In this document: piece after piece, positions 37,331 through 50,456 of the stretch
Numbering within the stretch: the first letter of the stretch is position 1
How the letters are laid out: every line of letters starts with the position of its first letter
Assembly (NCBI GenBank): GCA_963575745.1
Contig: CAUYUJ010004708.1
Span: 1 to 64,000, forward strand
From: Prorocentrum cordatum
Lineage: Eukaryota; Sar; Dinophyceae; Prorocentrales; Prorocentraceae
Direction of reading: 5' to 3'
DNA length: 64,000 bases
The notes under the pieces: generated by a model
What the model was told of the DNA's origin: nothing
What the model saw: the letters and a program-made list of their open reading frames with translations, nothing else
The model's database searches: none
Position numbers and translations under genes: made by a program

Positions 37331-38330
37331 TTAATTCGACACTTGAACAAATCGGTGGCATGCCTGGCGGAGCGGTGGGGGCTGGCCAGGGCCTGGGCCA
37401 TCGGAGAGTCCCAAGAAGGGCTCCAGAGAGTCCCAAGAGGGTCTCAGGTCTCAAGACGGTCCAGGAGGGCCCCGAGTCTCGAGAGGGCCCAGGGACGGCC
37501 CGAGATTGTCCAAGATGCTTTCAAGACTTGCCCAAGAGGCCCGATCCCCAAGAGGGCCCCGAGAGGCGAAACATAAGTGATTCCTCTCGCTTCGCGGAGT
37601 GCACGTCTGGAGCACGTGAAGGCTGGGCGTTGGATGGTTTGCCGTGCCCGTCTGCCACGAAGTTCTGCCGTGCCGTTCTGCCCGCCCCGGGGCGCTGAGA
37701 GTGCCACGGGGGCCGGAGGGACCCCCCCCCCCCGCGTCATCCCAGGACGAGCGTGCGAATGTCCACGAGGGCAATGACCATTCACCGCGTATCAGCACAA
37801 GGCAACGCCAAGCTCAACAACGCGCAATTCGTATGTAATTCCGCTTGATGGTTTCTTGGGGCCGCTTGGGGGGGGGGGGGGCTTATTGGAGGCTTCTTGG
37901 GTCGTCTCGCTCTTGCGCGCGTGCTGGCGGGCACGATCCGTGTCAAAAAACATGCGGTCCACTCTCGCGCGTCGGCCGCGCGCGCATGTCGAACTCCTTC
38001 CAAAACCTTCATCACCGACCCGAGGACGCCGTCATCGTCGTCGGCGCCGTCACTGGCCTTGCCGCCGTCGATCTCTTCATCGCCACAAGCATCGCTACTA
38101 CCATGATCGTGTATACTGTTGTCGGCGTTGCCATGATACCGCGCCCGCCCAAGTCGCCGACTCGTACAGAAGTGCCCGTTGGGGAGTGCACAGCGGTCAG
38201 CGCCACCGCGGCCGCGTCGGTCGCGCCAAACTAGCAGGCCGCTTCGCGCGCGCGCATGCGCGGGCCAGCGCGGCCGCAGAGATACACCAGCCAACGCCAA
38301 GCACTCGCCGCAATCGCCGCCGCATCGGTG
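37331..38330. other. No supported gene
   Basis: Unique-looking DNA. A stretch at 37578-37612 (ATTCCTCTCGCTTCGCGG) resembles 1610-1632, a minor dispersed repeat. Confidence 0.5.
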
Positions 38331-38334
38331 TTGC

Positions 38335-41300
38335 AAACCAAGTTGCGGGTGGGTGGGTGGGATGGTTGCGCGAGCAGTGGAGCTGACAACTCACTGCGAA
38401 CAGAAATTAGTTCTCCTTTTTAAAAAGACAATAGACTCTACCCCCCCCCGGCGTTTCCCCCCCCCTCTCGAGTATGTAAATCATATGTGATTATGACCAC
38501 ATGTCCATCCTAAAGATGAATGTACACTATCCCGGAGGGGCCGGGATCGCCCCCCTGAGGTTCCCTTCTAAAAATGATACGCGGGGACAGGTTTTGTTCT
38601 CACATAAGACTTGTTCACGAATCCCTTGCAAAAAAAGAAACGAAGTGCACACGCGCGCGTCGTCGCGCGCGCATGCCGGAATCCTTCAAAAACCATCGGT
38701 GCCGGAAGGATTTCGCAATCGAGTCTCCAAAAAACATACACAAACACAGGGTTTCGCAACACTGATTTGCTAAACAAGCTTCCGCGCGAGCTCTTGCGAA
38801 ATCTTCCGAAAACCATAGGTTGTTCAAGATTTTCACCAAACGCTATCAAATTGGCTTCGCGCGCGCGCATGTCGAAATCTGTCGAACGCCCTTGCGCGTG
38901 TGCCGTCGCGAGAATCCTTTTTGCAAAAACGGGACGAAGTGCAGACGCGCGCGTCGTCGTGCGCGTACGCCGAAAACCTTCAAAACCCATAGGTTTCGGA
39001 AGGATTTCAAAATCGTGTGTCCAAAGAGCCTACAAAAACACAAGGTTTCGCAACACGGATTTTCAACAAAGGCGTGCGCGCGCGCTCTTGCGGCGTCGTC
39101 GTCGTCGCCGTCCTCCCTACTCTCGCGTCGTCGTCGTCGTCGCCTACGTCGTCCTCTGTCTTTCCTCGTGTTCGTCGTCGTCGTCGTCCGTCGTCGGCGT
39201 CTCGTCGTCGTCCCTCCTATTTCGTCGCCGTCGTCGTCGTCTCGTCGTCGTCGTTGTCGTCGTCGTCTTCCCTCCTCCCTCGTCGTTGTCGTCGTCGGCG
39301 TCGCCGTCCTTCCTCCTTCGTCGTTCGCGTCGTCGCCGTCCTCCCTCCTCCCACGTCGTTGTCGTCGTTGTCGCCGTCGTCGTCCTTCCTCCTCCCTCGT
39401 CGTCGTTTTCGTTGGCGACGTCGTCTTCGTCGGCGTCGGCGTCGGCGTCGTTGTCGTCGTCGTCGAAGTCGTCGGAGATGTCGTCGGTGTCGTCGTAGTC
39501 GTTGTCGTCGGTGTCGTCGTAGTCGGCCGAAAGAGGTTTTGCAAACCAAGTTGCGGATGGGTGGGTAGGATGTTTGCAAGAGCGTGGGATGTGTCAAATC
39601 ATGAGTAAAAAATCAATTCTCCTTTCTAAAAAGAGAATAGACTCAACCCCCCCCGGAGTTATCGCTACCCCTTTCGGGTATGTAAATCATATATGATTCT
39701 GACCACATGTCCATCCTAAATATGAAATCACAATGTCCCAGACCAACCGGGTTCCCTCCCCCCGGAGGTTCCTTTGTAAAAAAAACACCATGCGGTGACA
39801 TTTGTTTTTCTAACATAAGACTTGTTCACGAATCCCTTGCAAAAAATTGGACGAAGTGCACGCGCGCGTCGTCGCGCGCGCATGCCGAAATCCTTCAAAA
39901 ACCTTCGGTGTCGGAAGGATTTCGCAATCGAGTTTCCAAAAGACATACAAAAACACAGGGTGTCGTAACACCGATCTGCTAAAAAAGCTTACGCGCGAGC
40001 TCTTGCGAAATCTTCCGAAACCCATTGGTTTTCCAAGATTGTCACACCATGCTACCAAACGGGCGTCGCGCGCGCATGTCGAAATCTGTCGAACGCCCTT
40101 GCGCGTGTGCTGTCGCGAGAATCCTCTGCAAAAAATTGGACGAAGTGCAGACGCGCGCGTCGTCGCGCACGTACGCCGAAAACCTTCAAAACCCAACGGT
40201 TTCGGAAGGATTTCAAAATCGCGCGTCCAAAAAACCTACAAAAACACAAGGTTTCGCAACACGGATTTTCAACAAAAGCGTGCGCGCGCGTTCTTGCGGC
40301 GTCGTCGTCGTCCTCGTCGTCGTCGCCGTCCTCCCTCCTCCCGCGTCGTCGTCGTCGTCGCCTACGTCGTCCTGTGTCTTTCCTCGTGTTCGTCGTCGTC
40401 GTCCTCTTTGGCGTCGTGGTCGTTTCCGTCGTCGTTGTCGCCGTGGTCGTCCTTCCTCCTCCTCCCTCGTCGTTGTCGTCGTCGTCTCGTCGTCGTTTTC
40501 CCTCCTCCCTCGTCGTTGTCGTCGTCGGCGTCGCCGTCCTTCGTCCTTCTTCGTCGTTCGCGTCGTCGCCGTCCTTCCTCCTCCCTCGTTGTCGTCGTTG
40601 TCGTCGTTGTCGCCGTCGTCGTCCTCCCTCCTCCCTCGTCGTCGTCTTCGTTGGCGACGTCGTCGTCGGCGTCGGCGTCGGCGGCGTCGTCTTCGTCGTC
40701 GTCGACGTCGGCGTCGTCGTCGTCGTCGTCGTCGGCCGTCTTGCTTCTCCGGCCCTCTTGGGGCGCTCTTGAGACGCCCGCGAGGGCTCCAAGACGACCC
40801 TGGAGCGATATCTGTGCTCGGTCCCGCATGGGTTTTGCAAACCAAGTTGCGGGTGGGTGGGTGGGATGACTGCGCGAGCAGTGGAGTTGACAACTTCAAG
40901 TTCGGCAAGTAATTTATTCTCTTTTCTGAAAGACTAATAGATTCTACCCCCCCCCCCCGGACTTATCGGTTACCCCGCGCGTGCTGTAAATTACATATGA
41001 TTCTGACCACATGTCCATCCTAAATATGAATTCATACTATCCCAGCCAGGCCGGGTTCCCCCCCCCTGCGGTTCCCTTGTAAAAACTTTATGCGGTGACA
41101 TTTTTTGTTCTAACAGAACACTTTTTCACGAATCCCTTGCAAAAAATGGGACGAAGTGCACACGCGCGCGTCGTCGCGCGCGCATGCCGAAATCCTTCAA
41201 AAACCTTCGGTGCCGGAAGGATTTCGCAATCGAGTTTCCAAAAAACATACAAAAACACAGGGTTTCGCAACACTGATTTGCTAGAAAAACTTCCGCGTGA

Positions 41301-41640
41301 GGTCTTGCGAAATCTGAAGAAAACCATAGGTTTTCCAAGATTTTCATAAAATGCTACCAAACGGGCTTCGCGCGCGCTTCGCATGTCGAAATCTGTCGAA
41401 CGCCCTTGCGCGTGTGCCGTCGCGAGAATCCTCTGCAAAAAATGGGACGAAGTGCAGACGCGCGCGTCGTCGCGGGCGTATGCCGAAATCCTTCAAAAAC
41501 CATCGGTTTCAGAAGGATTTCAAAATCGTGCGTCCAAAAAACTACAAGAACCTAAGGTTTCGCAACACGGATTTTCAACAAAAGCGTGCGCGCGCGCTCT
41601 TGCGTCGTCGTCGTCGTCGTCGTCCCGTCCTCCCTCCTCC

Positions 41641-41671
<31 letters not shown>

Positions 41672-41801
41672 TTCTGTCTTTCCTCGTTCGTCGTCGTCGT
41701 CTTTGGCGTCGTCGTCGTTTCCGTCGTCGTTGTCGCCGTGGTCGTCCTTCCTCCCTCGTTGTCTTCGTCGGCGTCTCGTCGTTGTCCCTCCTATTTCGTC
41801 G

Positions 41802-41833
<32 letters not shown>

Positions 41834-44800
41834 TTCTTCACTCCTCCCTGGTCGTTATCCTCCTCCCTCGTCGTCGTCGTCCGTCGTCGGCGTCTCGTCG
41901 TCGTCCCTTATTTCGTCGCCGTCGTCGTCGTCTTCGTCGTCGTTGTCATCGTCGTCGTCTTCCCTCCTCCCTCGTCGTTGTCGTCGTCGGCGTCGCCGTC
42001 CTTCCTCCTTCTTCGTCGTTGGCGTCGTCGCCGTCTTCCCTCCTCCATCGTCGTTGTCGTCGTTGTCGCCGTCGTCGTTTTTTCTCCTCCCTCGTCGTCG
42101 TCTCCGTTGGCGACGTCGTCGTCGTCTTCGTCGTCGTCGTCGGCGTCGTTGTCGTCGTCGTCGGTGTCGTCGTCGTCGTTGTCGCCGTCGAAAACATTGG
42201 AGACGTCGTCGGTGTCGTCGCAGTCGCTGTCGGCGGCGCCGTCGTCGTCGATGTCGCTGTCGTCGTCGGCATCGGTGTCGTGGCCAAGTGCCATGTGGTA
42301 CCTACCGTCACGGTCTTGTCTGAAGAGGTCTTGCGACCAAGTTGCGGGTGGGAGGGTGGGATGTTTGCACGAGCAGTGGAGAGGACAGCTTCAAGACGGT
42401 CAAGATTAATTCTCCTTTCTAAAAGAGTAATAGACTCTACCCCCCCCCCCGGACTTATCGGGTCCCCCGCGCGTGCTGTAAATCACATATGATTCTGACC
42501 ACATGTCCATCCTAAATATGAATTCATACCATCCCAGCCAAGCCGGTATCCCCCCCCTGCGGTTCCCTTGTAAAAAAACACTATGCGGTGACATTTTTTG
42601 TTCCAACATAACACTTTTTCACGAATCCCTTGCAAAAAATGGGACGAAGTGCACACGCGCGCGTCGTCGCGCGCGCATGCCGGAATCCTTCAAAAACCTT
42701 CGGTGCCGGAAGGATTTCGCAATCGAGTTTCCAAAAACATACAAAAACACAGGGTTTCGCAACACTGATTTGCTAAAAAAGCTTCCGCGCGAGCTCTTGC
42801 GAAATCTGAAGAAAACCATGGTTTTTCAAGATTTTCACAAAATGCTACCAAACGGGCTTCGCGCGCGCGCATGTCGAAATCTGTCGAACGCCCTTGCGCG
42901 TGTGCCGTCGCGAGAATCCTCTGCAACAAATGGGACGAAGTGCAGACGCGCGCGTCGTCGCGCGCGTACGCCGAAATCCTTCAAAACCCATCGGTTTCGG
43001 AAGGATTTCGAAATCGCGCGTCCAAAAAACCTACAAAAACCCAAGGTTTCGCAACACGGATTTTCAACAAAAGCGTGCGCGCGCGCTCTTGCGTCGTCGT
43101 CGTCGTCGTCGTCGCGTCCTCCCTCCTCCCGCGTCGTCGTCGTCGTCGTCGCCCACGTCGTCCTCTGTCTTTCCTCGTGTTCGTCGTCGTCGTCCTCTTT
43201 GGCGTCGTGGTCGTTTCCGTCGTCGTTGTCGCCGTGGTCGTCCTTCCTCCTCCTCCCTCGTCGTCGTCGTCGTCCGTCGTCGGCGTCTCGTCGTCGTCCC
43301 TCCTATTTCGTCGCCGTCGTCGTGTCGTTGTCGTCGTCGTCTTCCTCCTCCCTCGTCGTTGTCGTCGTCGCGTCGTCCTCCTCCTCGTCGTCCGCGTCGT
43401 CGTCCTGTCGTCGTTGTCGTCGTTGTCGCCGTCGTCGTCCTTCCTCCTCCCTCGTCGTCGCCTTCGTTGGCGTCGTCGTCGTCGTCTTCGTCGTCGTCGG
43501 CGTCGGCGTCGTTGTCGTCGTCGAAGTCGTCGGAGACGTCGTCGGTGTCGTCCTAGTCGTTGTCGTCGGTGTCGTCGTAGTCGGTCTGAACAGGTTTTGC
43601 AAACCAAGTTGCGGGTGGGTGGGATGTTTGCACGAGCAATGGAGAGGACAGCTTCAAGTCAGTCAAAGTGGATTGCACCACGTAGATTTCACCACGAAGA
43701 TTGCACCACACAGGTTCTCCTTTCTAAAATAAATTGGATCTACCCCCCCCCGGCGTTATCACTACCCTTTTCGGGTATGTAAATCATATATGATTCTGAC
43801 CACATGTCCATCCTAAATATGAAGTCACAATGTCCCAGGCCAACGGGTATCCCCCCCCTGAGGGTCCCTTGTAAAAACCACTATGCGGTGACATTTTTTG
43901 TTCTAACTTAACATTTTCTCACGAATCCCTTGCAAAAAATGAGACGAAGTGCACACGCGCGCGTCGTCGCGCGCGCATGCCGGAATCCTTCAAAAACCTT
44001 CGGTGCCGGAAGGATTTCGCAATCGAGTTTCCAAAAAACATACAAAAACACAGGGTGTCGTAACATTGATCTGCTAAACAAGCTTCCGCGCGAGCTCTTG
44101 CGAAATCTTCTAAAAATATTTTCTAAAAAAAAAGGGTTTTCAAGATTTTCACAAAATGCTACTAAACGGGCTTCGCGCGCGCGCATGTCGAAATCTGTCG
44201 AACGCCCTTGCGCGTGTGCCGTCGCGAGAATCCTTTGCAAAAAAATTGACGAAGTGCAGACGCGCGCGTCGTCGCGCACGTATGCCGAAAACCTTCAAAA
44301 CCCATCGGATTCGGAAGGATTTCAAAATCGTGTGTCCAAAAAACCTACAAAAACACTAGGTTTCGCAACACGGATTTTCAACAAAAGCGTGCGCGCGCGC
44401 TCTTGCGTCGTCGTCGTCGTCGTCGTCGCCGTCCTCCCTCCTCCCGCGTCGTCGTCGTCGCCTACGTCGTCCTCTGTCTTTCCTCGTGTTCGTCGTCGTC
44501 GTCCTCTTTGGCGTCGTGGTCGTTTCCATCGTCGTTGTTGCCGTGGTCGTCCTTCCTCCTCCTCCCTCGTCGTCGTCGGCGTCCGTCGTCGGCGTCTCGT
44601 CGTCGTCCCTCCTATTTCGTCGCCGTCGTCGTCGTCGCCGGTGTCGTCGTCGTCTTCCCTCCTCCCTCGTCGTTGTCGTCGTCGGCGCCGCCGTCCTTCC
44701 TCCTTCTTCGTCGTTCGCGTCGTCGCCGTCCTCCCTCCTCCCTCGTCGTTGTCGTCGTTGTCGTCGTTGTCGCCGTCGTCGTCCTTCCTCCTCCCTCGTC

Positions 44801-45190
44801 GTCGTCTTCGTTGGCGACGTCGTCGTCGCCTTCGTCGTCGTCGTCGTCGGCGTCGTTGTTGTTGTCGAAGTCGTCGGAGACGTCGTCGTAGTCGCCGTCG
44901 TCGTCGTCGTCGTCGTCGGCGGCGTCGTTGACGTCGTCGTCGTCGGTGTCGTCGTTGTCATCGTCGAAGTCGTTGGAGACGTCGTCGGTGTCGTCGTAGT
45001 CGGTGTCGGCGGCGCCGTCGTCGTCGTTGTCGTTGTCGCTGTCGTCGTCGGCGTCGGTGTCGTGGCCAAGTGTCATGTGGTACGTACCGTCACGGTCTTG
45101 TGTTAAGAAGTCTTGCGACCAAGTTGCGGGTGGGAGGGTGGGATGTTTGCACGAGCAGTGGAGAGGACAGCTTCAAGACGGTCAAACATT
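38335..45190 (+). repeat. Complex satellite: five tandem units of 1.2-1.5 kb
   Basis: Unit heads (TGTAAATCATATATGATTCT-like, then CCACATGTCCATCCTAAATA) occur near 38473, 39680, 40985, 42476 and 43777. Each unit has: head; a ~190-bp segment with CGAATCCCTTGCAAAAAA, ACGCGCGCGTCGTCGCGCGC and TTCGCAATCGAG; a diverged second copy of that segment; a 0.4-0.8 kb GTC-rich stretch of varying length; and a tail (AACCAAGTTGCGGGTGGG ... CTACCCCCCCC). A lone tail at 38335-38470 precedes unit 1. The frames are not credible genes. Confidence 0.9.
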
Positions 45191-45405
45191 AGTTACAACA
45201 CATAGATTGTTTCACAACGTTGCCAACTTCGACTGCACCACACCACATGGATTGCACGACATGGACTGCACCACACATAGGTCGAAGAAAATGTTTTGCA
45301 CAAACTAGATTGCAGACGACATGCTGCACAACATAGACAGCACACAGCAGATTGCACAGCATAGATTGCGCAACGTAGGTTTCACACTACAGGGTTGTGC
45401 AGCCT
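45191..45405. repeat. ~20-bp minisatellite (GATTGCACCACA-like)
   Basis: Loose repeats of CATAGATTGCACAACA-type units between the satellite and flanking DNA. Confidence 0.7.
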
Positions 45406-45589
45406 AGACTGGGCTGAAATGTTTCTCTGTCGTTGGAAGGGGGTGGGAACGTGCGGGGCCCGCTGATTCACTCGACCTGGTTCAATTTCACTCCTCATAA
45501 TCTTCGTCCTTCTCATCCTGTTCCGTCCTTTCTCTCTCCCTCGTTCGTGCGCGCGGGAGCGCTCGGGGGAGGGCGGGTGGAGGGGGAAG

Positions 45590-45725
45590 GGGAGGGGCAG
45601 GAGGACGAGGACGAGGAACAAGAACAAGAGTGAGGAGGAGAATGAGGAGGAGGAGGAGGAGGAGGAGGTGGAGGAGGAGGAGGAGGAGGGTATAGCAGCA
45701 CGAAAAGGCGGAGGGAGGAGGAGGA
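45590..45725. repeat. (GGA)n purine tract
   Basis: GGA and GAACAAG-type purine repeats. Confidence 0.92.
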
Positions 45726-46210
45726 ACAGGATGAGGTCCAGCGCAAACCCAAGATGCATCACCCATGCTGCGGCACGCCCTTCAGTCCCAAATCCCGCCC
45801 CGATTCCCCACAAGCATAAGTGCTCCTTATATGGGAAGCGCCCCCTTGAAAGTCGAGCGCACCATGTGCTTGTCAGACAGGCGAGAGCCCTGTTCAGGAC
45901 CAGCCCTCCAGGCTTCTAGCTATACGTAAGGGATGTCATCCGGCTGAATCGCAAAAAGCAAATGAGTGCGTAGCGAGGGCTTAGTCTCGAAAACGAGCCG
46001 CCCTCCACCCGAGTAGCTCGTTCCGCAATGTATGGTATTGGCCATAACATTATGCATGGTGTCATTCGGAAGCCCACGTTTGAGAAAGGTTCCGCCCTCC
46101 ATGTGTGGAGTTGCCGCGCATGCTAGATGTGTGAACCATCACAGACGAAGCACTCCCAAGCAAGAACCCAATATTCAAAATTGGTCGCACTCTATCTGAG
46201 CAAGGGGTTA
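45726..46210. other. No supported gene
   Basis: Lower-GC unique DNA. No domain recognised in short frames. Confidence 0.5.
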
Positions 46211-46216
46211 GGGTTC

Positions 46217-46500
46217 TTCAGGTGAACGTTCGTGGCGCTGAAGCCAGAGCAATAGGTTGAAACCCACTCGCCATCTATCCTTGCAACTTCTGGTCTTTGT
46301 AGATAAGCGCGCGGTGCTACGACCAGAGCCACTTGAAAGCAGTCCGCACTCCACCCGTGTAACTGTTGGAATAGGTTCAGACGAGTGTTCGCGGCGCCGC
46401 AATCAGAGCCAATTGTTGAGACATTCCCTCTCCATCCTTGTAATTTTCGGATTTTGCAAACAAGCGCGCTGCGCTAAGACGAGTGCCACCTATTGGAAGC
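46217..46500 (+). repeat. Imperfect ~175-bp tandem duplication
   Basis: Segments with GTTCGYGGCGCYG...CAGAGC, CCATCYTTGYAAYTTYYGG and AAGCGCGCGGTGCTA/AAGCGCGCTGCGCTA recur with a period near 175 bp. Confidence 0.65.
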
Positions 46501-46659
46501 GGCCCGACTTGCTGGAAAATGAAAGCGTCAGGAGCAGAAGCAGCGAGGAAGTCTCAGGCGAAACGCCTGGCCCGCCCTTCCGACACGTCTGGCTGCGCGA
46601 AGGGGAGGATGCCATCTTAAGGAGAGAGCAAGAAAAGAGGCGGAGGATGTAGTTATAAG

Positions 46660-46745
46660 GAAAAGGAAGGAGCGAAGGAAGGAAGGAAGGAAGGAAGGAG
46701 GAGGAAAGAGGAAGAAGGAGGAAAGAAAGGGAAGAAGAGGTCAGA
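46660..46745. repeat. (GGAA)n tract
   Basis: AGGAAGGAAGGAAGG repeats. Confidence 0.95.
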
Positions 46746-47865
46746 GAGAGGACCGATCCCATTTCCCCCCCTTCTCCTGGTGTCCCCGCCTTCCAGATAT
46801 CCGACGTGACTTATTTTGTAACGTGGTCTTTCGGTTCACCACGCGGGCCCCTGGAGGTGCTGACCCCGTCTCCGTCCCGAGTCCCTTCTTGATGGCCTCG
46901 GGGCTTGGCAAGGGCCCTGGAGGCCGAAGACTGCTAAAAGCCTCCCGTTGCTGTTTTTTCACCACGCGACGGAGCCTGGGACCCCGACGTCACATACAGT
47001 CAACCCGCCCAGTAAGAACAAGCGACTTTCAAAGGATATCCGTGCATCCTCGCCCCTTCGGCCCATCCCTGGCAACTTTCGCCGGCCAGCCCCACCCGAA
47101 AAGGGCCAACATGGTTTGCCAAGGCCATTGCATCCTTGCTGCGCATCCTTTCTATATGACGCGTTCCAAGGATCGAGGGCGATGCCATCTCTTCCTCGGC
47201 GGAAGAGCGGCGGACGTGCGGCGGGAATAAAAAACGATGCCGCATTCGCCGGCGGAGGCCGGCGGGGGCCGGCGGAAAGCCGGCAGAGTGCGGCGGAAGT
47301 AAAAAGTGCGCCCTCAAGAGATCAAAGCGTTTCTGGGTTCAGGGCTTCCGACATCGCCCATATGGGTCGACTGCGCTCACCCACCCCCAGGCCCGCCACC
47401 TTGGGATGCGCTCTGGCCGAGATTCCGAAGCGAACATCTGGACGCGGCGGCCAGAGGCCCTCCCAGGAGGGGCACCACTCGGGTGTTGCCAGAAGTGCCC
47501 CTGGCCCAAGGTGCCCCCAGGAGTTCCAAGGAGGCCCCCACGGCCTCCAGAGAGCACTCCTCACGAGGTCCAGAGGGCCCCCGGGGCTCCGAAATGAAGC
47601 CAAAAGCTGGGGGCACCTTGGGCCAGAGCCCCTGAAGCAACCCCCGAGCATTGCCTCGATCATGGACCCTCGAACCTCGCGCCTCGACGGCCAGGCCCAG
47701 CGCGCGTAAGATCGGCGACCGCGGGCGGGCCGGCGAAAGAAGGACTTGCTGCCCAGCTTCCGGGACCGGCTCCGGCTCTGCAGCACCTGCGCAGCCACCA
47801 GCCAGCTGGAGTGGCGCCTCCCTCCGAGTCGTCGGTCGTCGCAGACGTTGTCGTAGTGTCCTCAC
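46746..47865. other. No supported gene
   Basis: Unique-looking GC-rich DNA; a short GCCGGCGG cluster at 47250-47300. No domain seen. Confidence 0.5.
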
Positions 47866-48098
47866 GCGGAGGGGGAGGAGGAGGAGGAGGAGGAGGAGGA
47901 GGAGGAGGAGGAGGAGGAGGAGGAGGAGAGAAGGAGGAAAGGAGAAAGAGGAGGAGGAAGGAGGAGGAGGAGGAGGAGGAGGACTGCGAGGTGGAGATGG
48001 AGGGTGACGTGGAGGAGAACGGAGGATGGAGAGGAAGGAGGGATCGTAGATAAGGGAGGAGGAGGAGGAGGAGGAGGAGGAGGAGAAAGGAGGAGGTG
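47866..48098. repeat. (GGA)n tracts
   Basis: Two GGA tracts (47868-47985 and 48055-48095) separated by about 70 bp. Confidence 0.95.
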
Positions 48099-48221
48099 AA
48101 AGAAAGCTTCTAGGGTTTCCATTTCTAGATTCTAGGGGGTCCTCGGGAAGTGCTGGATCCTCCTCAGCATCATATTCTTACTCTCGTTGTCGCCAGCGGC
48201 CCTCTGAACCCAGGCAAAGAC

Positions 48222-48235
48222 GCGGCGGTCGTCGT

Positions 48236-48280
<45 letters not shown>

Positions 48281-48312
48281 CGCCGCCACCGCCACCGCCA
48301 CCACGCCACCGC
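48222..48312. repeat. (GTC/GCC)n tract
   Basis: GTCGTCGTC grading into GCCGCCGCC and GCCACC. Confidence 0.95.
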
Positions 48313-48681
48313 CGTCGTCGAGCGCAACCGCGCTGCGCGGTCTAGGCCGAAAAGATGTCCCTGGCCCAGGACTTCGGTGCACTGCCTCTGTTCTGTCCCG
48401 ATGTCTCCAGAGCTTTGGGGGGATAGGGAAAGGGGTGGGTACAACATTTGCTGCACGCAGCTGGTTTCGGCCCCGCTGCCTGGCGCTTTCCTCGATACAC
48501 TGGCGCCTCTGGCGCTGGGAGGCGCTGGCAAGACCAGCTGCGTGAGCTGATTCGCTAACACCCCTTTCGCTAGCCCCCCTTGTCTGGCCCGAGAAGGCCG
48601 AGAGGTCCAGGGGTGATGGAAATTGCCAGCTTCCCAGCCGATGGGAAGGGGACTCCACGGTGCTAAAGTTGGTCAGATACA
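48313..48681. other. No supported gene
   Basis: Unique DNA; no recognisable frame. Confidence 0.5.
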
Positions 48682-48845
48682 AATCAGGAGGGGAAAAAAC
48701 ACACAGACACAATTAATCGTCGATCCCCAGGAAAAATGGGAAAATATGGGAAGTGGGGGGAAGACAGAAACCCAGAAAATATTGGAAAATGTGGGGAATC
48801 CTTTAATTTGTGTGTATTTATTTGTGTGTCCTGGGGGCCCTTCAA
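48682..48845 (+). repeat. Dispersed repeat family S, copy 2
   Basis: Diverged direct copy of 34740-34895, 14 kb away. Confidence 0.8.
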
Positions 48846-49139
48846 CAAAGAAGGAAGAGGAAGGCGACGATGAGGAGGCGCAAGAAGAGAAAGCAGCATG
48901 CGGCAGCCTCTGCGCACCGAGCCTCTCTTCCCCGACGTGCTCTCCCAGTTTCGCCCCCGGGCGAAGGCTGTCTCTGCGCCCCAGGACAATCGACCGCTGA
49001 TCCAGGACGAACAGCAGTTCTGTCGAGGAGGTCGAGAGGTCGGGGGGGGTCCATTGGTTGGTGATTTGTTATGATCGAGGCGTCGGAGGTCGGAGTTATC
49101 TGCCTCCCAGGGTCTCGCCTTTATTATCTTGCACTGGGT

Positions 49140-49735
49140 GTCTAGAGCTCCGATTACTTTCGTTGTTCGCGTCGCAGCCCCCCTCCCCATCCCCCTCCCA
49201 ACTGCAGGTTGACGCCCCTTTCCTCAGTCCTCACTGCCCCCGCTGTCCACAGCAGAGCAGTGCCCCCATCCGCCCCGACCATTTTATTTTCGCGTCGCAG
49301 CCCACCCACCCACCCCGCACGCCCCCCCCACCCCCCGCCCTCCCATAGGCCCCTCCGCCACCGCCCGCTGTCCTCCCGCAGCCCAGTGCCCCCTTCGCCC
49401 CGACCATCTCTTATGTTTCGCATCGCACCCTGCCCACCTCCCCCGCAGGCCCCCCGCCACCGCCCGCTGTCCCCGCTGCTGTTTTCCAGCAGCCCAAAAG
49501 CTCCCTCCGCCCCGACCACTTCTTTTTCGCGTCGCCGTCGCATTCCCCCCGCCCCACCTTCCGCGCGGGCCACCGCCGCGGTCACCGTCCCCGAGCCCGC
49601 CTACCCACCCCCCTCCCCTCGAGCAGCACAGTGCCTCTTTCGCCCCGACCACTTTATGCTTCGCGTCGCAGCCCCCGGCCCCCGCCCCATCCACCTGCCC
49701 CCAACCGTCCCCCCCCCCCTCCTCCCCCGCCGCCC
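49140..49735 (+). repeat. ~120-bp tandem array, four to five units
   Basis: CGCCCCGACCAYTT followed by TTCGCGTCGCAGCCC recurs near 49275, 49398, 49510 and 49642, with CCGCCCGCTGTCC in the spacers. Confidence 0.8.
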
Positions 49736-49743
49736 GAGATAAG

Positions 49744-49798
49744 GTGTTACTGCGGCCCGTTGGTTGTTACTGCGGCCCGGTGGGTGTTAGTATGGCCA
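49744..49798 (+). repeat. GTTACTGCGGCCCG repeats, left arm of a 1.6-kb inverted pair
   Basis: Three ~25-bp units of GTTACTGCGGCCCGTTGG type. Inverted counterparts lie at 51330-51397. Confidence 0.75.
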
Positions 49799-50079
49799 GG
49801 GGTCCTCCGGAGTGTATTAATTATCGAGTACGGTGAAGGGGGGGGGTGGGGGGCAAAAAAGGCTCCGCCCCCCCCCCCCCCTCACCGAAGAGCCTCTCGA
49901 AAGAGCCTCTGGTGCTCTCCGAAAAGCCTCTTGGAGCCGCCGAAGACCTTCTTGCAGTCGCATAAGAGACTCTTGGGCTCTCCGAAGAGCTTCGTGGGGC
50001 CTCCGCAGAGCTTCTTGGGGCATCCGAAGCGCTTCTTGGGCTCTCCGAAGAGCGTCTTGGGCTCTCCGAAATACTACGA

Positions 50080-50109
50080 CTACGACTACGACTACTACCA
50101 CTATTATTA

Positions 50110-50141
<32 letters not shown>

Positions 50142-50162
50142 ACGACTACGACTACGACTACG

Positions 50163-50197
<35 letters not shown>

Positions 50198-50269
50198 GAC
50201 TACTACTACTACTACTCCTACTGCTACTCATTACTACTACTATTATTATTTCTACTACTACTACAAACG

Positions 50270-50300
<31 letters not shown>

Positions 50301-50305
50301 ACACC

Positions 50306-50354
<49 letters not shown>

Positions 50355-50387
50355 ACACTACCACTACCACTACCACTACGACTACTA

Positions 50388-50456
<69 letters not shown>

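Noticed and set aside
38335-45190. CRISPR-like array
   Set aside because: Units are over 1 kb with internal repeats and microsatellites; there are no short repeats with unique spacers. Eukaryotic satellite.
38501-45308. Long frames on both strands in the GTC-rich satellite
   Set aside because: Peptides merely translate GTC repeats (poly-Val, Ser, Arg, Asp, Thr). Frames shift between units whose lengths differ by microsatellite size.
49747-49780. ACTGCGGCC repeats as outlying copies of the 12-bp hairpin
   Set aside because: They read GTTACTGCGGCC and lack the left CCGC arm, so they are not the same palindrome.
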